Positions 1-8,804 of a stretch of 64,000 nucleotides of DNA are shown here, one piece after another. The DNA lies in contig NZ_JADJNN010000022.1 in assembly GCF_016714285.1 (NCBI RefSeq), positions 87,789-151,788 of the forward strand, given 5' to 3'. Below the pieces are notes generated by a model. It worked only from the letters and a program-made list of their open reading frames with translations. It was not told where the DNA came from and did no database searches. The translations under genes were made by a program, and so were the position numbers. This DNA comes from Nannocystis sp. (lineage in GTDB: Bacteria > Myxococcota_A > Polyangia > Nannocystales > Nannocystaceae). Position 1 is the first letter of the stretch. The number at the start of each line of letters is the position of its first letter.

Positions 1-912
1 GCCGGGGGCGCCGCGCAGGCGGTTCAGGCCGTTGTATCCCCAGCCGCCGAGCACGGCGTCAGCGCCGAGGAAGTCGCGCCAGGCGGCCTGGGCGTGGCCG
101 CGTTCGTCGTCGTTGCGGGCGTGGACGTGGAGGCGTTCGCCGGTGGCGGGGCGCAATGCGAGCAGCTCGACCAGGACGGGTTCACCGCCGTCCTGGGGAG
201 ATTCGTGCTCGACATAAAAGACGACGAGGCGGGGCCAGGCGGCGCGTAGGGGGGCGAGGAGGTGGGCGAGGAGGTCGGGTTTATCGCGGGTGGGGTGGCG
301 CTTGTGGTGGCGAGATTGGCCGTGGTTGTGGGCGCGGAACTCGAGCTGGGTGTCGACCATGCGGGTGAAGGCGGCGAGCATCGGGGTGTAGCGGCCGGGT
401 GCGTGCTCGAGGTGCTCGAGGGCGTGGGCGGTGGCCTCGATGGTGGACAGGCAGTGCTCGGCGGGTTCGCGGCGGATGCGATAGTTGCTGGTGAAGTCGG
501 GGTGGAAGGCGACGCGCGGGAGGGCCTGCAGCAGCGCGCTGCGCTGGACGATCTTCCTGGCGTTACTCCACGTGCCGTCGACCACGACCAGGGTGCGTGG
601 GGGTGTGGGCAGGGTCGCGATGTCGACGGCGTCGGCGGCGGGGAACAGGATGAAGGTGTCGGGGTCAGCGAGCTCGGCGGCGAACTCGGGCGATTGGTCG
701 GGCGACCACAGCACGTGCATGCTCGAGTTGGGGAGCGAGAGGTGGGCCATGCGGCAGGTGCTGACGCCGACGCGGGCCTCGCGGGGGTGCTGCAGGAAGA
801 CCACGCGGGTGCGGCTCGGGACCGGCACGAGCTCGGCGCACCAGCACACGGAGCTGGGTCGGCGGCAGCGGGGGCAGAGCTCGCGGGTGGGGGTGTCGAT
901 GGGCGTGCTCAT
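1..912 (-). CDS. DTW-domain tRNA-uridine aminocarboxypropyltransferase (3' end missing)
   Basis: The gene is read on the minus strand from an ATG at 910-912 and leaves the window after 304 codons without a stop. Residues 13-16 (CPRC) and 23-25 (CWC) form the N-terminal zinc-binding cysteine set. QHPRE follows at 41-45, the family signature DGTW at 112-115, and YRIRREP at 144-150. These are the hallmarks of the DTW/TapT family, known to transfer the 3-amino-3-carboxypropyl group of S-adenosylmethionine to a uridine in tRNA. The region beyond about residue 215 is longer than a minimal DTW protein, so this one seems to have a C-terminal extension whose role I cannot tell. The family call is firm; the tRNA position modified is not visible. 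Confidence 0.88.
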   Translation of the reverse strand, partial: MSTPIDTPTRELCPRCRRPSSVCWCAELVPVPSRTRVVFLQHPREARVGVSTCRMAHLSLPNSSMHVLWSPDQSPEFAAELADPDTFILFPAADAVDIATLPTPPRTLVVVDGTWSNARKIVQRSALLQALPRVAFHPDFTSNYRIRREPAEHCLSTIEATAHALEHLEHAPGRYTPMLAAFTRMVDTQLEFRAHNHGQSRHHKRHPTRDKPDLLAHLLAPLRAAWPRLVVFYVEHESPQDGGEPVLVELLALRPATGERLHVHARNDDERGHAQAAWRDFLGADAVLGGWGYNGLNRLRGAPG

Positions 913-1007
913 GGGATGGTGGGGCACGAGCCCGTGCGGGTGACGTGGTCGCGGCGAGCGGGCGGTCGCATGGGCGCGGATGGTATCAGGCCGGGGCGCG
1001 GCGCAGC

Positions 1008-1182
1008 GGGCGATCCCGGCGTCTGGACAGGGCTCAGGTGCGCGGCGAGACTCGAGGTCATGGCCGAGGTCGACTGGTGGCTGGGCGGCCGACTCGCAGT
1101 CCGCTGAGCTCGCCGGCGCTGTCGCTCGATCGGCTGCACACTCGCTTCGGCGAGGGGTTCTTCAAGGCGGCGATGATTTCTC
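1008..1182 (+). pseudogene. Decayed copy of the PH-domain gene at 8335-8793
   Basis: This stretch matches the upstream flank and parts of the gene at 8335-8793 almost base for base, but two internal blocks are missing. The first gap (about 24 bases) lies between copies of AGGTC just after the start; the second removes most of the membrane part and rejoins at the sequence coding for the conserved SPLSSPALSLDRL block. After the second junction the frame is wrong and a TGA at 1105-1107 closes it after 15 residues. The homology ends near 1182. It is a duplicated gene that lost its middle and is not expected to make a protein. Confidence 0.75.
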
Positions 1183-1358
1183 GATCCTCGAGTCCGGGTC
1201 GGGGCATGGTCACCTGGTACCGGGGTATGCGTTCCTGGCCAACGCCGGGGCCGTCGTCCTCCTGGCGCATGGTGTGCACATAAAAGCCCGGCCCACGCGA
1301 ACGACGGGAGTGGGGTGCGGGACCATGTTTCGCGGGTGCACGCCCGGGCAGAAGCGAG

Positions 1359-1364
1359 TAGCTT
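1359..1364 (+). promoter_or_regulatory. Candidate -10 element (TAGCTT) deciding the sigma factor start
   Basis: TAGCTT ends 7 bases before the GTG at 1372. The same TANNNT-to-start spacing recurs at many genes in this window, so it supports the GTG at 1372 over the upstream GTG at 1315 and implies a leaderless message. Confidence 0.45.
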
Positions 1365-1371
1365 GGCGGAG

Positions 1372-1995
1372 GTGACCTCGACGAGCAGCGACGAGCAGCT
1401 GTTGACGGCCTGGCGCGCGGGCGATCGCGGCGCGGGCGAGCAGCTGTTCGAACGCTACTACGAGCCGGTCGCGCGCTTCTTCCTCAACAAGACCGACGCC
1501 GGGGCCGAGCTGATCCAGCAGACCTTCCTGGCCTGCATCGAGGGCGCGGCCAGCTTCCGCGGCGAGGGCAGCTTCCGCAGCTACGTGTTTGCGATCGCGT
1601 ATCGCCAGCTGTGCCGGCACTACCGCGACCGCAAGGGCGAGCCCATCGACCTCAGCGAGGTCTCGGTCGCCGCGCTGCAGCCCTCGCCGAGCCAGGTGAT
1701 GATCGCGGGCGAGGAGCTCAGGCTCCTGCTCGCCGGCCTGCGCCAGATCCCGGTCGACTGCCAGGTCGCGCTCGAACTGCTGTACTGGGAGCAGCTGACC
1801 ACCGCCGAGATGGCCGCGGTGCTCGCCATCCCCGAGGGCACGGTGAAATCGCGGCTGCGACGCGGCCGCGCGCTGCTGCGCGCCGCGATCGAGACCCTGG
1901 CACGAAACCCCGAGCTGGCCGGCAGCACCCTGCTCGGCATCGAGACCTGGGCCCGCGCCCTGCGGGCCCGCGTGGGCCTCCCGCAAGAAAAGTGA
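1372..1995 (+). CDS. ECF-type RNA polymerase sigma factor, kinase-linked
   Basis: Small sigma-70 family protein of about 207 residues. Region 2 runs from DEQLLTAWRAGD through FERYYEPVARFF to QQTFLACIEG, with the -10 recognition helix in SFRSYVFAIAYRQL. Region 4 carries the helix-turn-helix LTTAEMAAVLAIPEGTVKSR. At the place where ECF factors usually have an acidic DAED-L-V-Q-E motif, this protein reads AGAELIQQTF, so part of the acidic patch is lost. The Ser/Thr kinase gene starts 60 bases downstream on the same strand with no anti-sigma gene between, so the kinase is the likely regulator. I chose GTG 1372 because it lies just ahead of region 2 and behind a TANNNT box; the frame is open from a GTG at 1315. 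Confidence 0.88.
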   Translation: MTSTSSDEQLLTAWRAGDRGAGEQLFERYYEPVARFFLNKTDAGAELIQQTFLACIEGAASFRGEGSFRSYVFAIAYRQLCRHYRDRKGEPIDLSEVSVAALQPSPSQVMIAGEELRLLLAGLRQIPVDCQVALELLYWEQLTTAEMAAVLAIPEGTVKSRLRRGRALLRAAIETLARNPELAGSTLLGIETWARALRARVGLPQEK

Positions 1996-2055
1996 CGCAC
2001 GAGTGATCCGGATGCGACCGGTTGGAACCACTGCGGACAGAAGGAAGCCCACCGC

Positions 2056-5000
2056 ATGTCCCGCATCCAGGAGCACGCCATGAAGATCGTCGACATCGAC
2101 GCCACCCAGCCCGATCGATCGCCGGGGACGCTCGACGTGTCGATCGGCGCCGACACCTTCGCCTCGCCCGGGCTGCGGCCCGAGGTGCTCGGCGACGCGG
2201 CCCAGCGGCAGACCAAGGCGATGATCCACGCGGCCCTCTTCAAGGCCACCGGCGAGGCCTCGCGCATCGGCCCTTACCAGGTCCAGCGCTTGCTCGGTGA
2301 GGGCGGGATGGGGGTCGTGTACGCGGCCTACGACGACAAGCTCGAGCGCACGGTCGCCCTGAAGCTGATCCGCGGCGCCGCGATGCGTCGCCCCGATGGC
2401 CGGGCCCGGACCCTGCGTGAGGCACGAGCCCTGGCGCGCGTGTCCCATCCCAACGTGGTCCACGTGTACCAGGTCGGCGAGGTCGACGACGAGATCTACG
2501 TGGCGATGGAATTGCTCACCGGCCCGACGCTGCGCGCCTGGCTCGCCGCGAGGCCGCGGGCCTGGCGCGAGGTGCTCGCGGTGTTTCGTCAGGCCGGCGA
2601 GGGGCTCGCCGCGGCCCATCGCCAGGGCGTGGTCCACCGCGACTTCAAGCCCGCCAACGTGATCGTCGGCGACGACGGGCGCGTGCGCGTCCTCGACTTC
2701 GGCCTCGCCCACTTCGGCGAGGACGGCGAAGCCAGAGCCCTCCCGCCCGCCGGCGAGATCACCGACGTGTTGCTGACCCAGACCGGCGCGGTGCTGGGCA
2801 CGCCCGCCTACATGGCCGCGGAACAATTCGCGGGCGCACGCGGCGACACCAAGACCGATCAATTCAGCTTCTGCACCGCGCTCTACGAGGCGCTCTACGG
2901 CCAGCGCCCGTTTGTCGGCGACCAGCTGGGCACCCTCGCCCAGGCCGTGCAGGGCGGCCAGGTGCTCCCCGTGAAGCACCGCCACGACGTACCACCGTGG
3001 CTGCATCGGGTGGTCGTGCGCGGCCTGCAGCCGGACCCCGCGACGCGCTGGGCCTCCCTGGACGCCCTGCTGCTCGCGCTCAACCCCCCGGCGTCGCAGA
3101 CCCGCCGGGGCCGGCTCGTCGCCACCGTCGCCGCCGCGTCCGCGCTGCTGATCGGCGGCGTCGGCTATGTGTACAACCGCGAGTCCACGCCGCCGCAAGC
3201 CGCGACCCCGCCCGAGACCACGGCGGACCAGCGAGCCGAAATGTTATGGTCACAGGACGCGCGCGTGCTGGTCGAGGCCCGCGCCGCGCTGATCACCGAC
3301 CCCTTGCAAACGATCTGGCGCCTCGGCGTGCTCGGCAGCGACGACCCGCAGATCTGGCAGCAAGCGCGCTTCCTCGCCAACGCCGCGACGGCTCGCGGGC
3401 TCCCGGCCCAGCTGCGACGCGCAGACTGGGCGCTGGCCAGCGCGTCGCCGCTGACCGGCGGCGGCCTGCTCGCCCGCGACGTCCTCGGCGCTGTGTGGCG
3501 CTGGGAGATGTCTGAAAAGACAGGTACGAAGATTCTCCCGGTCGACGCGGCGACGCAGCTGGTGGTCGCGCGCGACGTGCCCGTGTGGGCGGCGATCACC
3601 AGCAAGGCGGTCCAGGTGTTCGGCCCGGAGCGCGCACAGACGATTCAGCTCGGCGACACGATCTACCGCGACTGGCGGCTGGCCTCCGACGGGCGCACCT
3701 TGACCGCATCGACGCAGACCTCGCCGCCGACGACCCCCTGGATCAGCACGGTGGTCCTGTGGGACCTGACCCAGCCCGGCACACCGCCGACCTCGCTTGC
3801 GCTTCCCCCCGAGACCTTCGCCGTGCTCGCCGACGACGCCTCGATCGTGCTCGTCCACGACCCGAAGGGGATCCGCGTCGTACGTCCCCACGAGGGCGGC
3901 GAGAAGCTGCTGAAGTACCGCGGCATGCCCTGGGCGCTGTCGGCCGATCGACGCTTTGTCGTCGCCCGCCCGGCCGACCGCGACGGCGCGCTCGACATCC
4001 TCGAGATCAAGACGGGCAAGTCGCGCCGCGTCGAGGCCACGGAGGTGACGGTGCTCGCGGCCGACGACGTGTTGTTCACGCGCATGGACTACGGGCGGCC
4101 GTTTGTCCGCCGGGAATCCCTGGCCACCGGCGCGGTCGCCTGGCGGCTGCCGCTGCCGAGCCAGGCCGGATCGCAGGCGAGCCGGCTGATCGTCGACCCG
4201 GCCCACGAGCAATTCGCGGCGGCGATCGGCGACGCCTGGGGCATCGGCGACCTGCGCCGCGGCGAGCTGACCACCTTTGTCACGCTCCCGAAGGACAGCA
4301 CCCTGCAATGGGCCGGGCCCGGCGCGCTGATGGCCGTGACCGACAACGAGGTGCGGACCTACCGGCCCGCGACCTTCCCGGTGCAGCTGCGCCACCACGG
4401 ATCGGGCTGCGGCCTGTCGCCGGGCGGACGCTGGGCGGTCGTCCAGCCCGCCGACGTGGAGACCGGCGAATACACGCGGGTCGAGCTCGCCACCCACAAG
4501 ACCACGACCTTCCGCTGCCCGAGCCCGCCAAGGACCGAGGACCGCGGCGGCCAGTTCAGGAGCCACAACACCTCGGCCCGCATCGACGATAACGGGCAGA
4601 TCGCCATGTTCGGAGCCGACGGCTGGAGCTGCTGGTGGGACGAGCAGCACGGGGCCCGGACGGGCGACGCCCGCCTCTCCGGGGGCCTGCTCGCCGAGAT
4701 GCCCCGCGGGGTGGCGCTGGCCCAGGGCGCCGAGGTCGAGCTGTGGTCAGGGCCAGACCACCAGGCCCAGCGCTGGACGGCCGCGGCTCCCGTCGTGGAG
4801 CTGCTGGCCAGCCCCTCGGGCGCCGCCCTGGCCGTGCGCAGCGATCGGGGCGTGCAGGTGCTGCACGTCGACACCGGCGAGGTGATGGCGGTGAAGACCT
4901 GGGCGACGCCGGTAGGCCAGGCCGAGGTGCTGGCGAGCACCATGGCGTGGAGCCCCGACAGCACGCGCCTGGCCGTGCTCGACAAGGTCCTGGCCTCGCT

Positions 5001-5499
5001 CGAGCTGAGCGTGTGGGACGTGGTCGGGGCGCCACAGGAGGTCCTGGCGCCGAACTACGTGACCCTCAGCGGACATGTCCTCGAGGACAGCCCAGGACGG
5101 CCCCGCAATCGCATCACCTTCACGCCGGCCGGCACCGCCGTGGCCGTCACGAATCGCCCCGAATCCTTGCTGCTCGTCGACCTCGAGACCCACCAGACGC
5201 GACAGACCGCGGTGCCTGACCTGCTCAACCTGCGCATGCGCAGCGAGACCGACGCGATCGGGATCGACCTCCGCAATACCCCGTACCTGATCGACTTCAC
5301 CACGCGGGAGGTGTCCCCCCTGGCGCCGGACACGGAGGCCGGCGGCAATACACGCCCGCCGATGGTCCACGACGAGAATGGTTCGCTGTGGACCTGCGCC
5401 GCCCTCGGGCCCGGTACGCTGACCGAGATCACCGCCCTCGATGGATCGCAACCGCAGGAGCTACGGGCCAGGCTCCTCGATCTCGTCGCCGCGATGTGA
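2056..5499 (+). CDS. Transmembrane Ser/Thr protein kinase with C-terminal propeller-like sensor
   Basis: Protein of 1147 residues. The kinase domain spans about 74-345: glycine loop GEGGMG at 81-86, catalytic lysine in VALKLI at 103, HRDFKPAN at 194-201, DFG at 214-216, and AAEQF where most relatives have APEQ. One membrane helix lies at 354-373. The remaining about 770 residues are rich in short beta-strand repeats ending in W-D or D-L pairs, like a WD40 or PQQ-type propeller, and should lie outside the membrane. The sequence AAGGAAG sits 8 bases before ATG 2056. The gene follows the ECF sigma factor and probably shares its transcript. All catalytic residues are present, so it should be active; the signal sensed is unknown. 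Confidence 0.92.
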   Translation: MSRIQEHAMKIVDIDATQPDRSPGTLDVSIGADTFASPGLRPEVLGDAAQRQTKAMIHAALFKATGEASRIGPYQVQRLLGEGGMGVVYAAYDDKLERTVALKLIRGAAMRRPDGRARTLREARALARVSHPNVVHVYQVGEVDDEIYVAMELLTGPTLRAWLAARPRAWREVLAVFRQAGEGLAAAHRQGVVHRDFKPANVIVGDDGRVRVLDFGLAHFGEDGEARALPPAGEITDVLLTQTGAVLGTPAYMAAEQFAGARGDTKTDQFSFCTALYEALYGQRPFVGDQLGTLAQAVQGGQVLPVKHRHDVPPWLHRVVVRGLQPDPATRWASLDALLLALNPPASQTRRGRLVATVAAASALLIGGVGYVYNRESTPPQAATPPETTADQRAEMLWSQDARVLVEARAALITDPLQTIWRLGVLGSDDPQIWQQARFLANAATARGLPAQLRRADWALASASPLTGGGLLARDVLGAVWRWEMSEKTGTKILPVDAATQLVVARDVPVWAAITSKAVQVFGPERAQTIQLGDTIYRDWRLASDGRTLTASTQTSPPTTPWISTVVLWDLTQPGTPPTSLALPPETFAVLADDASIVLVHDPKGIRVVRPHEGGEKLLKYRGMPWALSADRRFVVARPADRDGALDILEIKTGKSRRVEATEVTVLAADDVLFTRMDYGRPFVRRESLATGAVAWRLPLPSQAGSQASRLIVDPAHEQFAAAIGDAWGIGDLRRGELTTFVTLPKDSTLQWAGPGALMAVTDNEVRTYRPATFPVQLRHHGSGCGLSPGGRWAVVQPADVETGEYTRVELATHKTTTFRCPSPPRTEDRGGQFRSHNTSARIDDNGQIAMFGADGWSCWWDEQHGARTGDARLSGGLLAEMPRGVALAQGAEVELWSGPDHQAQRWTAAAPVVELLASPSGAALAVRSDRGVQVLHVDTGEVMAVKTWATPVGQAEVLASTMAWSPDSTRLAVLDKVLASLELSVWDVVGAPQEVLAPNYVTLSGHVLEDSPGRPRNRITFTPAGTAVAVTNRPESLLLVDLETHQTRQTAVPDLLNLRMRSETDAIGIDLRNTPYLIDFTTREVSPLAPDTEAGGNTRPPMVHDENGSLWTCAALGPGTLTEITALDGSQPQELRARLLDLVAAM

Positions 5500-5517
5500 C
5501 CCGACAAGCCACCGGGC

Positions 5518-5543
5518 AGCCCGGGGCAGGCCTGCCCGGGGCC
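5518..5543 (+). terminator. GC-rich hairpin after the kinase gene
   Basis: An inverted repeat centred on GGCAGGCCTGCC with flanking C/G runs lies 19 bases after the kinase stop codon. It could fold into a strong stem, but no T-run follows, so termination is only a guess. Confidence 0.3.
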
Positions 5544-5737
5544 GTGATTCAACGCGCCGCGAACTTCGCGATCTCGCTGCGAAACCACCCGTCCGCCTTG
5601 CCCGTGAACTGATAGTTCGCTAGGCGGGGACCAATGTGTTTCGCTCTAGTCGAGATCACAAGGTTAATGAATGCCAGCCGGACAGGGCGCTCGAGTCGCC
5701 GATCTTCGCGGCGTTCTGCGTGAAGTGAGCCGCGTGG

Positions 5738-6205
5738 TCAGGCTGGGGGGCGCTTGGGCGGGTCCGGGAGGCGATTGAGCAGCTCGTCGAGGGCTTCCTT
5801 GGTCTTTGTGGTGAGCCCGCCCTGGCGGTATTGTTCGACCAGGACCCGTTCGATGCGGGTGAGGTAGGCGTCGATGCCGGTGGTCGCGGAGTCGGTGGTT
5901 GCAGCGGCCTGGCCGGATGTGGGGGTGGGCTCGCTGGCGGCCGGCAACGCGGGCTGGACTGCGCCGAACATGTTGACCCACTGATCGAAGCCGAGGCCCC
6001 AGCGCAGGAGCGCGTAGAACGGGCGCCCGGGGTCCCTGGGGGAGAGGACGAGGCCGGCGAGGGCGAGGAGCAGCGCCACCGGTGCGAGGACCAAGTCCTT
6101 GAGGCCGTCGATGAGGAGCTTGAGCTGGAATATGGCGACGTCGCGGGCCAGCGTCCACCGTCGGGACGTGAGCTCGCTTGCCGGTGTCGCTTCGGAGGGG
6201 ACCAT
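5738..6205 (-). CDS. Unknown protein with one hydrophobic segment
   Basis: About 155 residues. I do not recognise the family. After a charged N-terminus, residues 22-54 form a long amphipathic-to-hydrophobic stretch (KLLIDGLKDLV, then APVALLLALAGLVL), followed by an Ala/Thr/Pro linker and a charged C-terminal helix with IDAYLTRIERVLVEQYRQGG. It is probably anchored in the membrane or peripheral to it. ATG 6205 is supported by a TACAGT hexamer 7 bases upstream at 6213-6218; the frame stays open for another 99 bases upstream. It lies between a kinase operon and a fibrinogen-like lipoprotein, with no clear functional link. Confidence 0.6.
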   Translation of the reverse strand: MVPSEATPASELTSRRWTLARDVAIFQLKLLIDGLKDLVLAPVALLLALAGLVLSPRDPGRPFYALLRWGLGFDQWVNMFGAVQPALPAASEPTPTSGQAAATTDSATTGIDAYLTRIERVLVEQYRQGGLTTKTKEALDELLNRLPDPPKRPPA

Positions 6206-6257
6206 TGGCGGCACTGTACTCCACCTGGGCCTGGTACCGGGCTTCGCTCGCCACGAC

Positions 6258-7253
6258 TCAGCGCACGAAGATTTGGCCAGCCCACCAGGGATAGAGGCCC
6301 TCATGGTTCTGCCCTATCTCCCCCCAGCCAATGCGCAGCAGGTCCGACTCCTTCCCGAGCTTGAAGGCGATCTCCTGCACCGGATAGGGCAGGACCTGGC
6401 CGTCGGAGAACGACCCGAGCATCCCGCCGTCGTTGGCCCAATTGGCGAGGGGGCCATCGTCGTGTCCGTTTCCGAGGGAAAGAGCGCCGTCGGGGAAGTC
6501 ATAGGCCTTCTCCCAGAGCACCTGCGGATAGTTGAGCTCGACATCGCCGAGCCCCTTGACCTCGTAGCCGCGCAGGAAGAAGGCGCCAAAGCTCGGGGGG
6601 AAGCTGATATCCCAGTAGTAGGCGAACGCATCGTTCACCTTGTCGGTGAACGGACGGCACTCGTCGTCGATGCCCTCGATCTGCGCCTTCTGGAGGGCCA
6701 CGACGATGCTGTCGAGATGGCCATTGCAGGTGTCCTGGACCGAGAAGCCGGTCCACCCGCCCCCGTCCTTGTCCATGTCGCAGGTCACCTGCCAGGGCTC
6801 GCCGCTCCCCCTGGGGTCGACCTTGTAGGGCCCGCTCGGCGACATCGGCGCGAGCGCGAGGATCTCGGCGCAGCTCCTGGGAATCACGCAGCTCACGCAG
6901 CCGTCGTCGCTGGCCTGGTTGCCATCATCACACGCCTCGCCGCGATCGAGGAGGTGGTCCCCGCAAACGACGGGCGGAGGGCCCGTCGTGCCCGTGGTCT
7001 CACCGCTGGTGCCGGTCACACTCTCGCCGGCAGTCCCGGTCACGCTCTCGCCAGCAGTCCCGGTCCCCGTCGGGATCAAAGTCCCGCTGCTGCTCTCGGC
7101 GGTGCCGCTGCCCGCGAGCGTGGTCCCGCTGGCCCCGCCACCGCTCTGGCTCAGCTCGTCGTAGGCCGGGTTCAACTGGCAGCCCGCGCAGCACAGCAGC
7201 GACGAGGCCACGCGCGAGGCCCGGCCTCGCCACTCCCATTCATGCTCTGACAC
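6258..7253 (-). CDS. Surface lipoprotein with CxDDGN repeat and fibrinogen-like C-terminal domain
   Basis: 331 residues from a GTG start. The N-terminus has a short hydrophobic stretch ending in cysteines (ASSLLCCAGC), so it is probably a lipoprotein, although the signal is unusual. A Ser/Thr/Gly linker with GESVTGT repeats follows, then one DUF4215-type cysteine repeat (CGDHLLDRGEACDDGN) at about 97-125. The C-terminal domain begins SCAEILAL and contains VTCDMDKDGGGW, the signature of fibrinogen-related domains. Such proteins are usually exposed adhesins. A related but 5'-truncated gene lies at 26371-27393. The GTG start is backed by TAGCAT 6 bases upstream; there is no in-frame ATG. Confidence 0.82.
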   Translation of the reverse strand: MSEHEWEWRGRASRVASSLLCCAGCQLNPAYDELSQSGGGASGTTLAGSGTAESSSGTLIPTGTGTAGESVTGTAGESVTGTSGETTGTTGPPPVVCGDHLLDRGEACDDGNQASDDGCVSCVIPRSCAEILALAPMSPSGPYKVDPRGSGEPWQVTCDMDKDGGGWTGFSVQDTCNGHLDSIVVALQKAQIEGIDDECRPFTDKVNDAFAYYWDISFPPSFGAFFLRGYEVKGLGDVELNYPQVLWEKAYDFPDGALSLGNGHDDGPLANWANDGGMLGSFSDGQVLPYPVQEIAFKLGKESDLLRIGWGEIGQNHEGLYPWWAGQIFVR

Positions 7254-7259
7254 CCCGTC

Positions 7260-7265
7260 ATGCTA
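7260..7265 (-). promoter_or_regulatory. Candidate -10 element (TAGCAT) for the fibrinogen-like gene
   Basis: On the minus strand TAGCAT is followed by 6 bases and then the GTG at 7253. It fits the TANNNT-start pattern of the window and decides this otherwise doubtful start. Confidence 0.4.
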
Positions 7266-7406
7266 GCAATATCGTGTCGTCCGCGATGTGGCCCGCGAAC
7301 GCATACCAGCGCGGCAGCGTCAGGGTCCGCCAGCGCCGTCCCCTCGGACGACAGCAGGCATCCGCGCAGCGCCTTGCACGACCGCCAAGTTCCCCTACGC
7401 TCGGGC

Positions 7407-8099
7407 ATGCCTCGTTTCACCCATCTGGCCGTCGCCGTTGGCATCCTCCTCGGACTCGGCGCGGTCATGGCCTCGGACGCCCTCGCAGACAGCAAGCTAC
7501 TCGCCCGCGGACGCAGCGAGCAGCCCGCCTTCACCCTCGTCGAGCGCGGCGCGGGCTTCGAGCTGCGGCGCTACGAGGCCCGCCTGGTCGCCGAGGTCGA
7601 GGTGAGCGGCGACCCGGAGACCGCCAGCAACACCGGCTTTCGCCTGCTCGCCGGCTTTATCTTCGGCGGTAACACCCGCGCCGAGAAGGTCGCCATGACC
7701 AGCCCGGTCGACATGCGCGCCGCCGGCGAGCCCGAGAAGATCGCCATGACGGCCCCGGTCGATCGCCAGCGCCGCGGCGAACGCTGGGTCGTCACCTTCA
7801 CCATGCCCAGCAAGTACACCCGCGAGACCCTCCCGCGCCCCAACGACGCCCGCGTCCAGATCCGCGATCTCCCGGCCGTGAGCTTCGCCGTGCGCCGCTT
7901 CTCGGGCGCCCCGGACGACGCCGAGGTGGCCAGCGAGGTCACGGCCCTGCGGGCGGCCCTCGCCCTCGCCGGCCACAGCGTCCGCGACACACCCGCGATC
8001 TTCTCGCGCTACGACCCGCCGTGGACCCCCGCCTTCATGCGCCGCAACGAGGTCATGCTCGAGCTGACGCCGGACCCGGTCGCCGCCGCAACACGCTGA
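7407..8099 (+). CDS. SOUL-family haem-binding-like protein, exported
   Basis: 230 residues from ATG 7407. Residues 1-27 are a signal peptide (hydrophobic core LAVAVGILLGLGAVM, cleavage near ALADS). The mature part has the SOUL pattern: FELRRYEARLVAEVEV, then GFRLLAGFIFGGN, then two copies of a KVAMTSPVD / KIAMTAPVD motif, and FTMPSKYTRETLPRP. SOUL proteins bind haem or related hydrophobic ligands in some organisms, but the bacterial ones are mostly uncharacterised. TACGCT lies 5 bases before the ATG, with TTGCAC 16 bases further up as a possible -35. Confidence 0.88.
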   Translation: MPRFTHLAVAVGILLGLGAVMASDALADSKLLARGRSEQPAFTLVERGAGFELRRYEARLVAEVEVSGDPETASNTGFRLLAGFIFGGNTRAEKVAMTSPVDMRAAGEPEKIAMTAPVDRQRRGERWVVTFTMPSKYTRETLPRPNDARVQIRDLPAVSFAVRRFSGAPDDAEVASEVTALRAALALAGHSVRDTPAIFSRYDPPWTPAFMRRNEVMLELTPDPVAAATR

Positions 8100-8334
8100 T
8101 GTCGCGGCCTCGGAGCGCGCTCACAGTGAGCATTGGCGTGCATCGCATGAGCCTCGTGAAGGGCAATCACACCATCGATTGTCGAATCGAGTCCTGAGAC
8201 GAGTCGCCGCGGTCGAGGCCAGACGCCCGCGCAGGCGTGCCGGTGTTCTGAGCGTGCCGCGTTCGGGAAGGCGCCGGGCATGGCGGGCGATCGCGGCGTC
8301 TGGACAGGGCTCACGTGGGCGGCGAGACTGGGTC

Positions 8335-8793
8335 ATGTCCGAGGTCTCTCGCTGGTATCCCTCGAAGGTCGACTGGTGGCTGGGCATCTTGCTGGCGATC
8401 GCGCCCGCGATGTGTGTTGTGAGCGTGGCGGTCACCGTCGCCGCCGGGGAAGGCATGGGGGCCGCGCTCGGCGGCGCAGGCTTCCTGGCGCTGATCTACC
8501 TGGGGCTGGTGTTCCCGATGCGCTACGGGATCTCTGACACGGCGATCGTCGTGCGCCACGGCCTGGTGCGCCAGAAGATCCCGCTGAAGGACATTCTCGA
8601 GGTGCGGCCGACTCGCAGTCCGCTGAGCTCGCCGGCGCTGTCGCTCGATCGGCTGCACATCCGCTTCGGCGAGGGCTTCTTCAAGGCGGCGATGATCTCT
8701 CCGGCGGACAAGCAGGAGTTTCTTAGCGAGCTGGCGGCACGCGCTGGTCTGCAGCGGGACGGCGATCGACTGGTCCGCGCGCCGTCTCGCTGA
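8335..8793 (+). CDS. PH-domain membrane protein
   Basis: 152 residues. Two hydrophobic segments (about 16-38 and 45-65) are followed by a bacterial PH-like (DUF304-type) domain: YGISDTAIVVRHGLVRQKIP, then ILEVRPTRSPLSSPALSLDR, FGEGFFKAAMISP and DKQEFLSELAAR near the end. Such proteins are short membrane-anchored domains of unknown role. A second, internally deleted copy lies at 1008-1182 and shares the flanking DNA before the start as well, so the duplication included the upstream region. The start at 8335 gives a sensible N-terminus; the frame is open upstream to 8179. Confidence 0.8.
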   Translation: MSEVSRWYPSKVDWWLGILLAIAPAMCVVSVAVTVAAGEGMGAALGGAGFLALIYLGLVFPMRYGISDTAIVVRHGLVRQKIPLKDILEVRPTRSPLSSPALSLDRLHIRFGEGFFKAAMISPADKQEFLSELAARAGLQRDGDRLVRAPSR

Positions 8794-8804
8794 TCGCGGC
8801 GTGG

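Noticed and set aside
262..1107. Long plus-strand open frame of 281 codons
   Set aside because: It is the shadow of the DTW-domain gene on the minus strand; composition is Gly/Val/Arg without motifs.
1210..3198. Minus-strand open frame of 662 codons opposite the sigma factor and kinase
   Set aside because: The plus strand carries clear sigma and kinase motifs; the minus frame is only a GC-driven shadow.
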